Assembly (NCBI RefSeq): GCF_016742955.1
Contig: NZ_JABBYC010000047.1
Location: forward strand, 1-35,019
DNA length: 35,019 nucleotides
DNA from: Myceligenerans indicum
GTDB lineage: Bacteria > Actinomycetota > Actinomycetes > Actinomycetales > Cellulomonadaceae
Direction: 5' to 3'
Of this stretch, positions 21,760-29,231 are shown piece by piece. Under the pieces are notes generated by a model, which was not told the DNA's origin, ran no database searches, and saw only the letters and a program-made list of their open reading frames with translations. Each line of letters begins with the position of its first letter. The first letter of the stretch is position 1. Made by a program: the position numbers and the translations under genes.

Positions 21760-22389
21760 ATGACAGCTCAGGAGGCTTCCGGGACCGCGCCGGGGATCGT
21801 CGTCCTGCCCGCGAACGCGGTGTCCTGGGAGGAGCTGCGGACCGTGTTCGGCCGGCGTGGCACTCCGGCGTGGTGCCAGTGCCAGTGGTTCAAGTTCGCG
21901 AGCCGGGAGTTCCGGGCGCTCGACCGTCCGGCGCGGGAGGAGCACCTGCGTGAGCAGACGGCGTGCGGCGATCCGGACGCGTCGTCGACCAGTGGGGTCG
22001 TGGCCTTCCTGGACGGCGAGCCGGCCGGCTGGTGCGCGGTCGAGCCCCGGACGGCCTACCCGCGGCTGCGCACCTCCCGGCTGGTGTGGTCGGGCCGTTC
22101 CGAGGACGCCGCCGACAGTTCGGTCTGGGCCGTGACCTGCTTCGTGACCCGCAAGGGCTTCCGTCGGCGCGGCATCGGGACTGCGCTCGCCGCGGCCGCC
22201 GCGAGGTTCGCCCAGGAGCGTGGCGCCACCGCGGTCGAGGGCTATCCGCTGCTCCCTCACCCCGAGGGTGCCGGCCGCGTCAGCTCGGGCGACCTGTTCG
22301 TCGGGACCGTGCGCATGTTCGAGTCGGCGGGATTCCACGAGGTGAGCCGGCCCACCGAACGCCGCGCGGTCATGCGCCGGGAGCTGTGA
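21760..22389 (+). CDS. GNAT family N-acetyltransferase
   Basis: A 209-residue acyltransferase. The acetyl-CoA site motif appears as VTCFVTRKGFRRRGIGTALAAAAARFAQERG (about 125-156), with R-R-G-I-G as the pyrophosphate loop, followed by ATAVEGYPL. The N-terminal half has WCQCQWFKF and REEHLREQ, and ends in the strand GEPAGWCAVEPRTAYPRL. This layout resembles the actinobacterial GNAT group whose members carry WCQ(C/Y)W near the N-terminus. The substrate is unknown. The start codon follows a -10 box, and the gene ends just before a palindromic terminator. Confidence 0.88.
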   Translation: MTAQEASGTAPGIVVLPANAVSWEELRTVFGRRGTPAWCQCQWFKFASREFRALDRPAREEHLREQTACGDPDASSTSGVVAFLDGEPAGWCAVEPRTAYPRLRTSRLVWSGRSEDAADSSVWAVTCFVTRKGFRRRGIGTALAAAAARFAQERGATAVEGYPLLPHPEGAGRVSSGDLFVGTVRMFESAGFHEVSRPTERRAVMRREL

Positions 22390-22392
22390 CCG

Positions 22393-22412
22393 CCCGGCCG
22401 GCGCCGGCCGGG
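22393..22412 (+). terminator. Palindromic terminator after the GNAT gene
   Basis: A perfect 20-bp palindrome (CCCGGCCGGC and its complement) begins 4 nt after the stop codon. It folds into a GC stem followed by TGCTTCCC. Confidence 0.6.
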
Positions 22413-22493
22413 TGCTTCCCGCCGACCGCGAGCCGGAGGGTGTTCTGACCGAGTTCGGGTGGACCGACCCGGCGTGGCACCGGTATGCACCCT

Positions 22494-22499
22494 TACGAT
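22494..22499 (+). promoter_or_regulatory. -10 box of the glycerate kinase gene
   Basis: TACGAT ends 7 nt before the GTG at 22507, consistent with a leaderless transcript. Confidence 0.5.
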
Positions 22500-22506
22500 C
22501 AGGCCC

Positions 22507-23646
22507 GTGAGTTCCCTGCGCGTCGTCGTCGCCCCCGACTCCTTCAAGGGCAGCCTCAGCGCTGCCGAGGTCGCCTCCTGCATCGCCGACGGCGTCCACG
22601 CCGCCCGGCCCGAGGCGGTCGTCACCTGCCTGCCCATGGCCGACGGCGGTGAAGGGACCCTTGATGCGCTGCTCGCCGCCTGGGGCGTCACCGCTCACAC
22701 GGTCGACACCGTGGACGCGATCGGCCGCCCCCGCCGGGCCAGGTGGGCGACGTCGCCCGACGGCCGGACCGGCGTCGTCGAGCTGGCCGAGGCCAGCGGC
22801 CTCCCGCACGTGAGCGACGCGCCACCTCAGCCGCTGCACGCGAGCACGCGCGGCACCGGCGAGGTCGCGCGCACCGTGCTCGACGCCGGGGTCGAGGAGG
22901 TGCTCGTCTGCCTGGGCGGTTCCGCCTCGACGGACGGCGGCGCCGGAATCCTCACGGGCCTCGGCGCCCGGCTCCTGGACGACGACGGCACCGAGGTGCC
23001 CGACGGCGGCGAGGGCCTCGCCTGGGTGGACCGTCTCGACCTCGACGGACTGCACCCGCGGGCACGCCAGGTGCGCTGGCGGCTCGCCGTCGACGTCACG
23101 AACCCGCTCGTGGGCGAGCACGGCGCAGCCCACGTGTTCGGGCACCAGAAGGGCGCGAGCGACGGCGACGCCGCCTACCTGGACGACGCGCTCGGACGCT
23201 GGGCCGATCTCCTCGAGCGCGAGACGGGCGTGCCCACCCGCGACCTGCCGGGCGCCGGCGCCGCGGGTGGCGTCCCGGCCGCGCTCGTCGCGGTGCTGGG
23301 CGCGGAGACGGAAGAGGGGGCGCAGCTCGTCGCCGAGGCCGTCGGGCTTCCCGAGGCTCTCGCCGATGCCGGCCTGGTGTTCACCGGCGAGGGCTCGTTC
23401 GACTCGCAGTCGGTGCGGGGCAAGGTCGCCGACGGCATCGCGCGCCTCGCCGCCGCGTCTCCCGCCAAGCCGCCCGTCGTCGTCCTCGCCGGGCAGGTGC
23501 TGCTGCCCGCGCCACTGGCCTGGGAGGCCGGCATCACGGCAGCCTTCTCGATCGCGCCGGGCCCCGTGGAGCTCGACGACCTGCTCCACCGCACCCCCGC
23601 CCGCCTGACCGACCTGGCGGCGCAGGTCACCAACCTGGTGGTGTGA
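22507..23646 (+). CDS. glxK: Glycerate kinase
   Basis: A 379-residue enzyme of the GarK/GlxK family (PF02595) that phosphorylates glycerate to phosphoglycerate with ATP, feeding glyoxylate-derived carbon into glycolysis. Seen in order: VVVAPDSFKGSLSA at the N-terminus, LPMADGGEGTLDALL (about 45-59), the substrate region ELAEASGL, CLGGSASTDGGAGILTGLGA (about 138-157), DVTNPLVGEHGAAHVFGHQKGA and VFTGEGSFDSQSVRGK. The length matches the family. GTG 22507 is set by the TACGAT box before it; an upstream ATG at 22459 would add 16 residues unlike the family. No glyoxylate carboligase or reductase is adjacent, so it stands alone. Confidence 0.94.
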   Translation: MSSLRVVVAPDSFKGSLSAAEVASCIADGVHAARPEAVVTCLPMADGGEGTLDALLAAWGVTAHTVDTVDAIGRPRRARWATSPDGRTGVVELAEASGLPHVSDAPPQPLHASTRGTGEVARTVLDAGVEEVLVCLGGSASTDGGAGILTGLGARLLDDDGTEVPDGGEGLAWVDRLDLDGLHPRARQVRWRLAVDVTNPLVGEHGAAHVFGHQKGASDGDAAYLDDALGRWADLLERETGVPTRDLPGAGAAGGVPAALVAVLGAETEEGAQLVAEAVGLPEALADAGLVFTGEGSFDSQSVRGKVADGIARLAAASPAKPPVVVLAGQVLLPAPLAWEAGITAAFSIAPGPVELDDLLHRTPARLTDLAAQVTNLVV

Positions 23647-23662
23647 CCACACCCGGCTCGCG

Positions 23663-23694
23663 TGACGGCGGGGTCCCGCGGGGCCCTTCCGTCA
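23663..23694. terminator. Hairpin between convergent glycerate kinase and MFS genes
   Basis: TGACGG (23663-23668) pairs with CCGTCA (23689-23694), with further G/C pairing inside. It overlaps the MFS stop codon and could serve both strands. Confidence 0.5.
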
Positions 23695-24942
23695 GGAGCC
23701 GGTGCGTGCGGTCACGTGCTGGCCGCGATCCCCGGCCGGCTCGGACGCGCGCCGCCCGACCCGCACCCAGAACGCGGCACAGACCGCCGCGACCACCTGG
23801 AGCAGTCCCGTCACCAGGATCACCGGTGCCGACCCGAACAGGCCGATGATCGCGCCGCCCGCCAGCAGCCCGACCGAGGCGCCACCGTTGTGCAGCACGG
23901 TCTCCGCGGTGAAGGCGGCCCGTCGCTCGTCGCCGGAGGTCTGCTCGGTGATCAGCGCGTTGAGCCCGGCGATGCCGAAGGGCATGGCGACCCCTCCGAC
24001 GGCCGCCACGAGGGCGATGCCCGCCAGGCTCGGTGCGACGACGGGAAGCGCCATGTAGGCCAGCCCGAACACGGCCCAGGGCACGATGACGGCCGGGAGC
24101 CGCGGGATCCGGTTGATCACGACGGGGAGCACGAACGACACGGCCACCGTCGTGACGCCGTAGCCCGCCATCCCGGCCGCGATCAGTTCGCCGGGCCGGC
24201 CGAGCTCCGCACCCAGGAGCGTCAGGCCGAGCGTGAAGCCGAACCAGCAGACCCCGCCGATGCCCGCCAGGCCGATGCCGACCGCCAGATCGGGCCGCGA
24301 ACGCAGGACCGCCGACATCGAGACCGAGCGGGACCCGGCCCGCTCTGCGACGGGTGGCGCGGCCGCAGGCGCCTGCGACGCGCGCGGCACACCGGCCACC
24401 GCGACGGCGGCCAGGGCCGCCCCGGCGGCCTCGCACCAGAGCATCGGCACCGCGTGCCCGGCCGCCACCAGCCAGGCACCCAGCGGCGGCGCGAAGATCA
24501 TCGACGTCCGGTGAGCCATGTCCTGCCAGGCGAGCGCCTTCGGGCCCACACCCGGTCCGACGTCCTCGGACAGGTCCGCGGTGACCGCTCGTTGGGCGGG
24601 GCCGAGCAGCGCCGCGGCCGCCCCGGAGACCAGACCCGAGGCGCAGAGGACGACGGCGTTCACCTCCGTGGTGACGGCGGCGAGCGGAACCAGCGCCAGT
24701 CCGGCCGCCTGGATCACCAGGAGCACGGCGAGCGAGCGGCCCGAGGTCAGCCGTCCCCGCAACCCTCGACCCCACCAGGCCGAGGTGAGCAGCGGAAGCC
24801 CGGCGAACCCGCCGACGAGCCCGGTGGTCCAGGCGTCGCCGGTCTGCTCGATCGCCACCAGGGGCAGGGCGACCGCGGTGATCCGTTGTCCGGTCCAGGT
24901 GACGAACGTGCTCGCGGTCAGCGTGACGAGGTGGCGTCTCAT
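23692..24942 (-). CDS. MFS transporter (drug-efflux type)
   Basis: A 416-residue permease with about 12 transmembrane helices in two halves, separated by a hydrophilic loop near residues 190-220 (PRASQAPAAAPPVAERAGSRS). The N-terminus RRHLVTLTASTFVTWTGQRITAVALPLVAIEQTG resembles the MFS_1/MFS_3 enterobactin-exporter-like family, where VS-x-G-x-x-x-x-x-x-A-LP is usual. GPAQRAVTADL in the first half matches the loop of that group. The substrate is not predictable. ATG 24942 is the first good start, and upstream in-frame extension has no support. It is divergent from a LysR gene (73 bp gap), which probably controls it. Confidence 0.88.
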   Translation of the reverse strand: MRRHLVTLTASTFVTWTGQRITAVALPLVAIEQTGDAWTTGLVGGFAGLPLLTSAWWGRGLRGRLTSGRSLAVLLVIQAAGLALVPLAAVTTEVNAVVLCASGLVSGAAAALLGPAQRAVTADLSEDVGPGVGPKALAWQDMAHRTSMIFAPPLGAWLVAAGHAVPMLWCEAAGAALAAVAVAGVPRASQAPAAAPPVAERAGSRSVSMSAVLRSRPDLAVGIGLAGIGGVCWFGFTLGLTLLGAELGRPGELIAAGMAGYGVTTVAVSFVLPVVINRIPRLPAVIVPWAVFGLAYMALPVVAPSLAGIALVAAVGGVAMPFGIAGLNALITEQTSGDERRAAFTAETVLHNGGASVGLLAGGAIIGLFGSAPVILVTGLLQVVAAVCAAFWVRVGRRASEPAGDRGQHVTARTGS

Positions 24943-25003
24943 GGCTCCGATCCTGGGTGAGCGGCCCCCGGCCCGGTAGGCGGCGATGTGGGACCCGGCA
25001 TCA

Positions 25004-25009
25004 TAGGCT
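25004..25009 (+). promoter_or_regulatory. -10 box of the second LysR gene
   Basis: TAGGCT ends 6 nt before the ATG at 25016, indicating a leaderless transcript. Confidence 0.5.
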
Positions 25010-25015
25010 GGAGCT

Positions 25016-25909
25016 ATGACCTCATTGCCCAGTGTCGAGGACCTGCGCCTGGTCGACGCCGTGCGGCGCCACGGGTCCGTCGGGGCTGCCGCGCGGGAGC
25101 TGCTGGTCACCCAGCCGTCCGCCAGCCAGCGGCTGGCCGCGCTGGAGCGGCGCCTGGGCGTGCGCCTCTTCGAGCGGGACACCACCGGGGCGAGGCCCAC
25201 CGGCGCGGGCCAGGAATACTGCGCGCAGGCGGCGCACATCCTGGACCACCTGCGGGGAATCGGGGAGCGGGCGCTCGCGGCCGCGCAGTCACGCACCGTC
25301 TCCGTGGGGACGCTCCCGAGCCTTGCCGGCACCCTCTTCGCGATGTTGGACGTCCTGCTCGACGACGTGGCCGTCCAGCCCGAGGTGGAGCACGGGCCGC
25401 GGCTGCTGGAGTGGGTGGAACGCGGCACGCTCGACGCCGCGTTCGTGACCATCGCCGGGCAGGTCCCGCTCCCGCGCGGCCTCGTCGTCACCGAGGTGGG
25501 CGGGCACGACCTGGTCACGCTGCTGCCCGAGGGCGCGCCGCAACCGTCCGGCGGGCGGCGGCCCTACGCGGGGCAGACCGTCGTGTACTGCGCGCTGGAC
25601 CTCGCGGCCGACGACCTGCACCGGCGCCTCGCCGAGCTGGGCGCCCACGCCCGGCGCGGTGCCACGGCGGAGTCCACGGTCCGGGCGGCCAGGGAGCGGC
25701 GGTGCGCCGCGGTGGTCCCCGACATGGTCGCCGGCTGGTACGCGGCGCCGGGCGACCGGATCGAGCGCGCGCCGGTGCGCGGCCGGATCAGTCTCTCCGT
25801 GGTCAGCCGCAGCCCCGCGCCTCCCGAGATCCTGAGCGTGCTCCCCGCCCTGCGCCGGCGCCTCGCCCGGGGCAACGTGCACGCGCGCAGCACCCCCGCA
25901 ACGAGATGA
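25016..25909 (+). CDS. LysR family transcriptional regulator
   Basis: A 297-residue LysR-type regulator. The HTH lies at about 7-65 (DLRLVDAVRRHGSVGAAARELLVTQPSASQRLAALERRLGVRLFERD) and the effector domain at about 90-285 (TVSVGTLPSLAGTLFAML, ERGTLDAAFVTIAG, ARERRCAAVVPDMVAGW). It is shorter than usual in the second half of the effector domain and ends with an Arg-rich tail. It is divergent from the MFS permease, the standard arrangement for a regulator and its exporter, and stands 79 bp before the ferrochelatase gene, so a role in heme gene control cannot be excluded. Ligand unknown. Confidence 0.9.
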   Translation: MTSLPSVEDLRLVDAVRRHGSVGAAARELLVTQPSASQRLAALERRLGVRLFERDTTGARPTGAGQEYCAQAAHILDHLRGIGERALAAAQSRTVSVGTLPSLAGTLFAMLDVLLDDVAVQPEVEHGPRLLEWVERGTLDAAFVTIAGQVPLPRGLVVTEVGGHDLVTLLPEGAPQPSGGRRPYAGQTVVYCALDLAADDLHRRLAELGAHARRGATAESTVRAARERRCAAVVPDMVAGWYAAPGDRIERAPVRGRISLSVVSRSPAPPEILSVLPALRRRLARGNVHARSTPATR

Positions 25910-25988
25910 CAGATCGTCGGGTCAAAGTCACGTCCGAATCGCACTCATCCGGGATGGACCGTCTTCGCGCTGGTGGGAAGATGAGCCC

Positions 25989-27176
25989 ATGCCCCCAACC
26001 CCGCAGACCGCGGCAGCCACGGAGGCCGCGAAGCCGATCGCCACGCCGCCGGCCGTCGTCGCCCCCTACGACGCCCTCTTCCTGTACTCGTTCGGCGGAC
26101 CCGACAAGCCCGAGGACGTCGTCCCGTTCCTGCGGAACGTCACCGCGGGCAAGGGCATCCCGGACGAGCGGCTCGAGGAGGTCGGCGAGCACTACTACCA
26201 GTTCGGCGGCAGGAGCCCGATCAACGAGCAGAACCTCGCGCTCAAGGCCGCGCTCGAGGCGGAGCTCCGGCGACGCGGCATCGACCTGCCCGTCGTCTGG
26301 GGCAACCGGAACTGGGCTCCCTACACCACCGACGCGCTCGACGAGCTGGAGACGCTCGGCGCGCAGCGCGCCGTAGCCCTCGTCACCTCGGCCTACAGCA
26401 GCTACTCCGGCTGCCGCCAGTACCGCGAAGACCTCGCCGTCACCCTCCGCGACCGCGAGCAGCTCGGCGAGGACGGGTCCACCGGCGTGCAGGTCGACAA
26501 GCTCCGCTCCTACTTCAACCACCCGGGCTTCGTGCAGGCCAACGTGGACGCCGTGCTCGACGGCTACGCCGCGCTCGACGAGTCCGGCGGGAACGGCGAG
26601 GCCGCACGCCTCGTCTTCGTGACGCACTCGATCCCGGACACCATGGAGGCCGCCTCCGGAGTTTGGCAGCCCACCTACTCCGCACAGCACAGGTCCGTCG
26701 CCGAGTTCGTCGCGGCAGCGGTCTCCGAGAAGCTCGGGCACGACGTCCGGTGGGACCTCGCCTACTGCTCCCGCTCCGGCCCGCCCAGCCAGCCCTGGCT
26801 GGAACCGGACGTCAACGACCACCTCGAGGCGCTCGCGGCCGAGGGCGTGCGGGACGTCGTGATGTCCCCGATCGGCTTCGTCAGTGACCACATGGAGGTC
26901 GCCTACGACCTCGACACCGAGGCCCTGGCCACCGCGAAGGATCTCGGGATCACGGCGGTGCGCGCGGGAACCGTGGGAACGCGTGAGCCGTTCGTCCGCG
27001 GCCTGGTCGACCTCCTGCTGGAGCGCGCCGCCCTGGCCCGCGGTGAGGAGACCGGCGAGGCTACGGTGGGGGAGCTGCCGGCCATCGCGTCCGTGTGCCG
27101 CCCGGGTTGCTGTCTACGGCGCCACGAGGAGCCGAGCGGCATTCCCGCACTCTGTTCGGAGGACATGCACCAGTGA
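25989..27176 (+). CDS. cpfC: Coproporphyrin III ferrochelatase (actinobacterial, Fe-S type)
   Basis: A 395-residue enzyme that inserts iron into coproporphyrin III to give coproheme in the cytoplasm. Motifs seen: ALFLYSFGGPDKPEDVVPFLRNV, SPINEQN, WGNRNWAPYTTDAL, TSAYSSYSGCRQYRED, the catalytic His213 in VTHSIPDTME, and GFVSDHMEVAYDLD. Cys370, Cys374 and Cys375 near the C-terminus (VCRPGCC) together with the Cys of SYSGCRQY are the expected ligands of the [2Fe-2S] cluster found in actinobacterial ferrochelatases. The first 25 residues form an Ala/Pro-rich extension. ATG 25989 gives a family-like N-terminus. Its stop overlaps the ChdC start (GTGA). Confidence 0.95.
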   Translation: MPPTPQTAAATEAAKPIATPPAVVAPYDALFLYSFGGPDKPEDVVPFLRNVTAGKGIPDERLEEVGEHYYQFGGRSPINEQNLALKAALEAELRRRGIDLPVVWGNRNWAPYTTDALDELETLGAQRAVALVTSAYSSYSGCRQYREDLAVTLRDREQLGEDGSTGVQVDKLRSYFNHPGFVQANVDAVLDGYAALDESGGNGEAARLVFVTHSIPDTMEAASGVWQPTYSAQHRSVAEFVAAAVSEKLGHDVRWDLAYCSRSGPPSQPWLEPDVNDHLEALAAEGVRDVVMSPIGFVSDHMEVAYDLDTEALATAKDLGITAVRAGTVGTREPFVRGLVDLLLERAALARGEETGEATVGELPAIASVCRPGCCLRRHEEPSGIPALCSEDMHQ

Positions 27177-27952
27177 CCACTCACACGCACGGCGACACCG
27201 GCCACGAGGTCGACACCGCCGCCATCAACTCGACCATCCGTTACACCATGTTCTCGGTGTTCAGCCTCACCGAGACGCTGCCTCAGGACGAGGGCGAGCG
27301 CAAGGCGCTCGTCACGGAGGCCGAGGACGCGGCCTGGGGGGACGTCGCGGGCACCGCATCCGTTACGGACGCCGGCCGCGACAGCGCGCGCGCCGACGGG
27401 GAGCTCGTGGTCCGGGGCTGGTACGACGTCGGCGGTCTCCGTTCCGACGCCGACCTCCTGCTCTGGACGCACGGCCCGTCGATCGAGGCCGTGCAGGGCG
27501 CCTACCAGCGGTTGCGTGCCACGACCCTCGGGCGTCACCTCGAGCCGGTGTGGTCCGTGGCGGCGCTGCACCGCCCCGCGGAGTTCAACCGCGGGCACGT
27601 GCCGGCGTTCCTGGCGGGGGAGACGCCGCGCGACTACCTGTGCGTCTACCCGTTCGTGCGCTCCTACGACTGGTACCTGCTGCCCGACGACGAACGCCGC
27701 ACGATGCTGCGCGACCACGGTATGGCGGCCGCGGGCTACAAGGACGTGCGAGCCAACACCGTCTCGGCGTTCGCGCTGGGGGACTACGAGTGGATTCTCG
27801 CCTTCGAGGCGGACGAGCTGCATCGGATCGTGGATCTCATGCGAGACCTGCGTGCCACCGAGGCGCGCCGCCACGTGCGCGAGGAGGTCCCGTTCTTCAC
27901 CGGGCCGCGCACGACTCTCACCGACTGGGCCGCACGCCAGCCCCTGAGCTGA
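27173..27952 (+). CDS. chdC: Coproheme decarboxylase (heme synthase) ChdC/HemQ
   Basis: A 259-residue enzyme that decarboxylates two propionates of coproheme with hydrogen peroxide to form heme b, the last step of the coproporphyrin-dependent pathway. The chlorite-dismutase-like fold is shown by TIRYTMFSVF, FNRGHVPAFLAG, the catalytic Tyr159 in CVYPFVRSYDWYLLP, the proximal His182 in MLRDHGMAAAGYKDVRANT and REEVPFFTG at the end. The actinobacterial clade uses an additional distal His; His133 or His142 are nearby candidates, but which one cannot be settled by eye. GTG 27173 overlaps the cpfC stop by 4 bp, with a GGAGG about 10 nt upstream, so the two enzymes are coupled. Confidence 0.95.
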   Translation: MTTHTHGDTGHEVDTAAINSTIRYTMFSVFSLTETLPQDEGERKALVTEAEDAAWGDVAGTASVTDAGRDSARADGELVVRGWYDVGGLRSDADLLLWTHGPSIEAVQGAYQRLRATTLGRHLEPVWSVAALHRPAEFNRGHVPAFLAGETPRDYLCVYPFVRSYDWYLLPDDERRTMLRDHGMAAAGYKDVRANTVSAFALGDYEWILAFEADELHRIVDLMRDLRATEARRHVREEVPFFTGPRTTLTDWAARQPLS

Positions 27953-27953
27953 C

Positions 27954-27975
27954 CCGCTCGCCCCGGCGCGAGCGG
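27954..27975. terminator. Terminator between convergent chdC and PrmC-like genes
   Basis: CCGCTCG-N8-CGAGCGG, a perfect 7-bp stem starting right after the chdC stop codon. It is followed by the repeat at 27977-27997. Confidence 0.6.
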
Positions 27976-27976
27976 C

Positions 27977-27997
27977 GTCACCCGTCACCCGTCACCC
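27977..27997. repeat. Three 7-bp tandem repeats
   Basis: GTCACCC three times in a row, then GTC. Short and noncoding; a slippage product is the simplest explanation. Confidence 0.7.
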
Positions 27998-28026
27998 GTC
28001 GTCCAGGCGGTCCGGCCTGTCGCCCG

Positions 28027-29007
28027 TCAGCCCGGCGGGAGGCGGGCCACGATCGCGGTGGCGCCCAGGTCGTCGTCGGACACGATCGCCGGCAGCAGGC
28101 CCGCGGACCGGGTGAGCGCGGCGGCGGCGCCGGCCTGGTCGTGCCCCGTCTCGAAGAGCATCGCGCCACCCGGCCGGAGCCAGCCGGGAGCGGCGGCGAT
28201 CGCGCGCCGCAGGACACCGAGCCCGTCGGCGCCTCCGTCGAGCGCGAGCAGGGGCTCGTGCTCGCGGGCTTCGCGGGGCATGAGGGCGATGGCATCGGTC
28301 GGCACGTAGGGCGCGTTGCACAGCAGCACGTCGACGTGCCCCCGGAGGGACCCGGGCAGGGGAGCATCGAGATCGCCGTCATGGACGACGGCGGCCAGGC
28401 GTCCGGCAGGCGGCCCGGGGCCGTCGGCTGCCGGTCGTGCGGTGGAGAGACCAGGTTCGGCGGCGGCGGCCAGGTTGTCCCGCGCACATGCCGTGGCGGC
28501 CGGGTCGGCGTCGGAGGCGTGCAGTGCCACGTCGATCCCGTCGCCGACCAGGTCGAGCGCGACCGATCCGCCCAGCGCCCCGCACCCGCAGCACAGGTCC
28601 ACGACGACGACGCCCTCCGGACGGGCACCGGGACGGGGTACGACCCGGCCTGCCCCCGACCCCGGAGAGTCCGGTGTTCCCGCGCCGGGCACCGCGTCGG
28701 GAGATCTGCCGGACTCCGGCACGGCGGCCGCCTGCCGCCCGCGCAGGTGTGCCAGTGCCTCGGTGATCAGGAGCTCGGACCGGCGACGGGGTACGAAGAC
28801 GCCTGGCGTGACGCTCCAGCGGCGCCCGTGAAGCTCCGCCCAGCCGACGACCTGTTCCAGCGGCGCGCCACCGACCCGCTCGGAGACCATCCGTTCGAGC
28901 AGCTCGTCGTCGGCGCCGGCGGCCTCGGCCAGGAGGCGTGCCTCGTCCTCGGCGAACACGCATCCGGCGGCACGCAGCCGCGCGACGAGCGCGGGGTCCT
29001 CGTTCAC
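28027..29007 (-). CDS. PrmC-like N5-glutamine methyltransferase paralogue (NAPY type)
   Basis: A 326-residue SAM-dependent methyltransferase of the PrmC/HemK superfamily. An N-terminal helical domain (1-60) with GGAPLEQVVGWAELHGRRWSV and FVPRRRSELL matches PrmC-related proteins. The SAM site is DLCCGCGALGG (137-147) and the catalytic motif is NAPYVP (231-236), not the NPPY that true PrmC uses on release factors. This variant fits the actinobacterial family TIGR03704, 'putative protein-(glutamine-N5) methyltransferase, unknown substrate'. Residues 91-130 form a Pro/Gly/Ala-rich insert. GTG 29007 follows a minus-strand TACGCT box (29014-29019) by 6 nt. The frame is open further upstream into the M48 gene, without support. 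Confidence 0.85.
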   Translation of the reverse strand: MNEDPALVARLRAAGCVFAEDEARLLAEAAGADDELLERMVSERVGGAPLEQVVGWAELHGRRWSVTPGVFVPRRRSELLITEALAHLRGRQAAAVPESGRSPDAVPGAGTPDSPGSGAGRVVPRPGARPEGVVVVDLCCGCGALGGSVALDLVGDGIDVALHASDADPAATACARDNLAAAAEPGLSTARPAADGPGPPAGRLAAVVHDGDLDAPLPGSLRGHVDVLLCNAPYVPTDAIALMPREAREHEPLLALDGGADGLGVLRRAIAAAPGWLRPGGAMLFETGHDQAGAAAALTRSAGLLPAIVSDDDLGATAIVARLPPG

Positions 29008-29013
29008 CAGCCG

Positions 29014-29019
29014 AGCGTA
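29014..29019 (-). promoter_or_regulatory. -10 box of the PrmC-like gene
   Basis: Minus-strand TACGCT ends 6 nt before the GTG at 29007, indicating a leaderless transcript. Confidence 0.5.
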
Positions 29020-29112
29020 CGAGGCAGGCCGGGTGCGCAGCACCTGATTTCTTCCGCGGGCGTCGCCGGCCGACGGCGGGTCCGGCCTCGCAGCATCCCA
29101 CCGCCTGGCGCC

Positions 29113-29129
29113 GGCCACCCTGGGTGGCC
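29113..29129 (-). terminator. Hairpin after the M48 peptidase gene
   Basis: GGCCACCC-T-GGGTGGCC, 8 bp each side of a single central base (the real loop would be larger). It lies about 100 nt after the M48 stop codon. Confidence 0.4.
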
Positions 29130-29143
29130 CTCCTGGGCCGCTC

Positions 29144-29190
29144 GCCCTCGTGCCACTCGCCCTCGTGCCGACCGGCCCTCGTGCCGACCG
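29144..29190. repeat. Three 15-16-bp direct repeats
   Basis: GCCCTCGTGCCACTC (29144-29158), then GCCCTCGTGCCGACCG twice (29159-29174 and 29175-29190). Noncoding, between the M48 stop and the PrmC-like promoter. Confidence 0.75.
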
Positions 29191-29231
29191 GCCCCGGGCA
29201 GATCCGGGACCGGACCTCGGCGCCGCGCCGG

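Noticed and set aside
19759..23652. 1297-residue frame on the minus strand
   Set aside because: It spans five well-supported plus-strand genes, is very rich in Arg/His/Gly and contains no recognisable domain.
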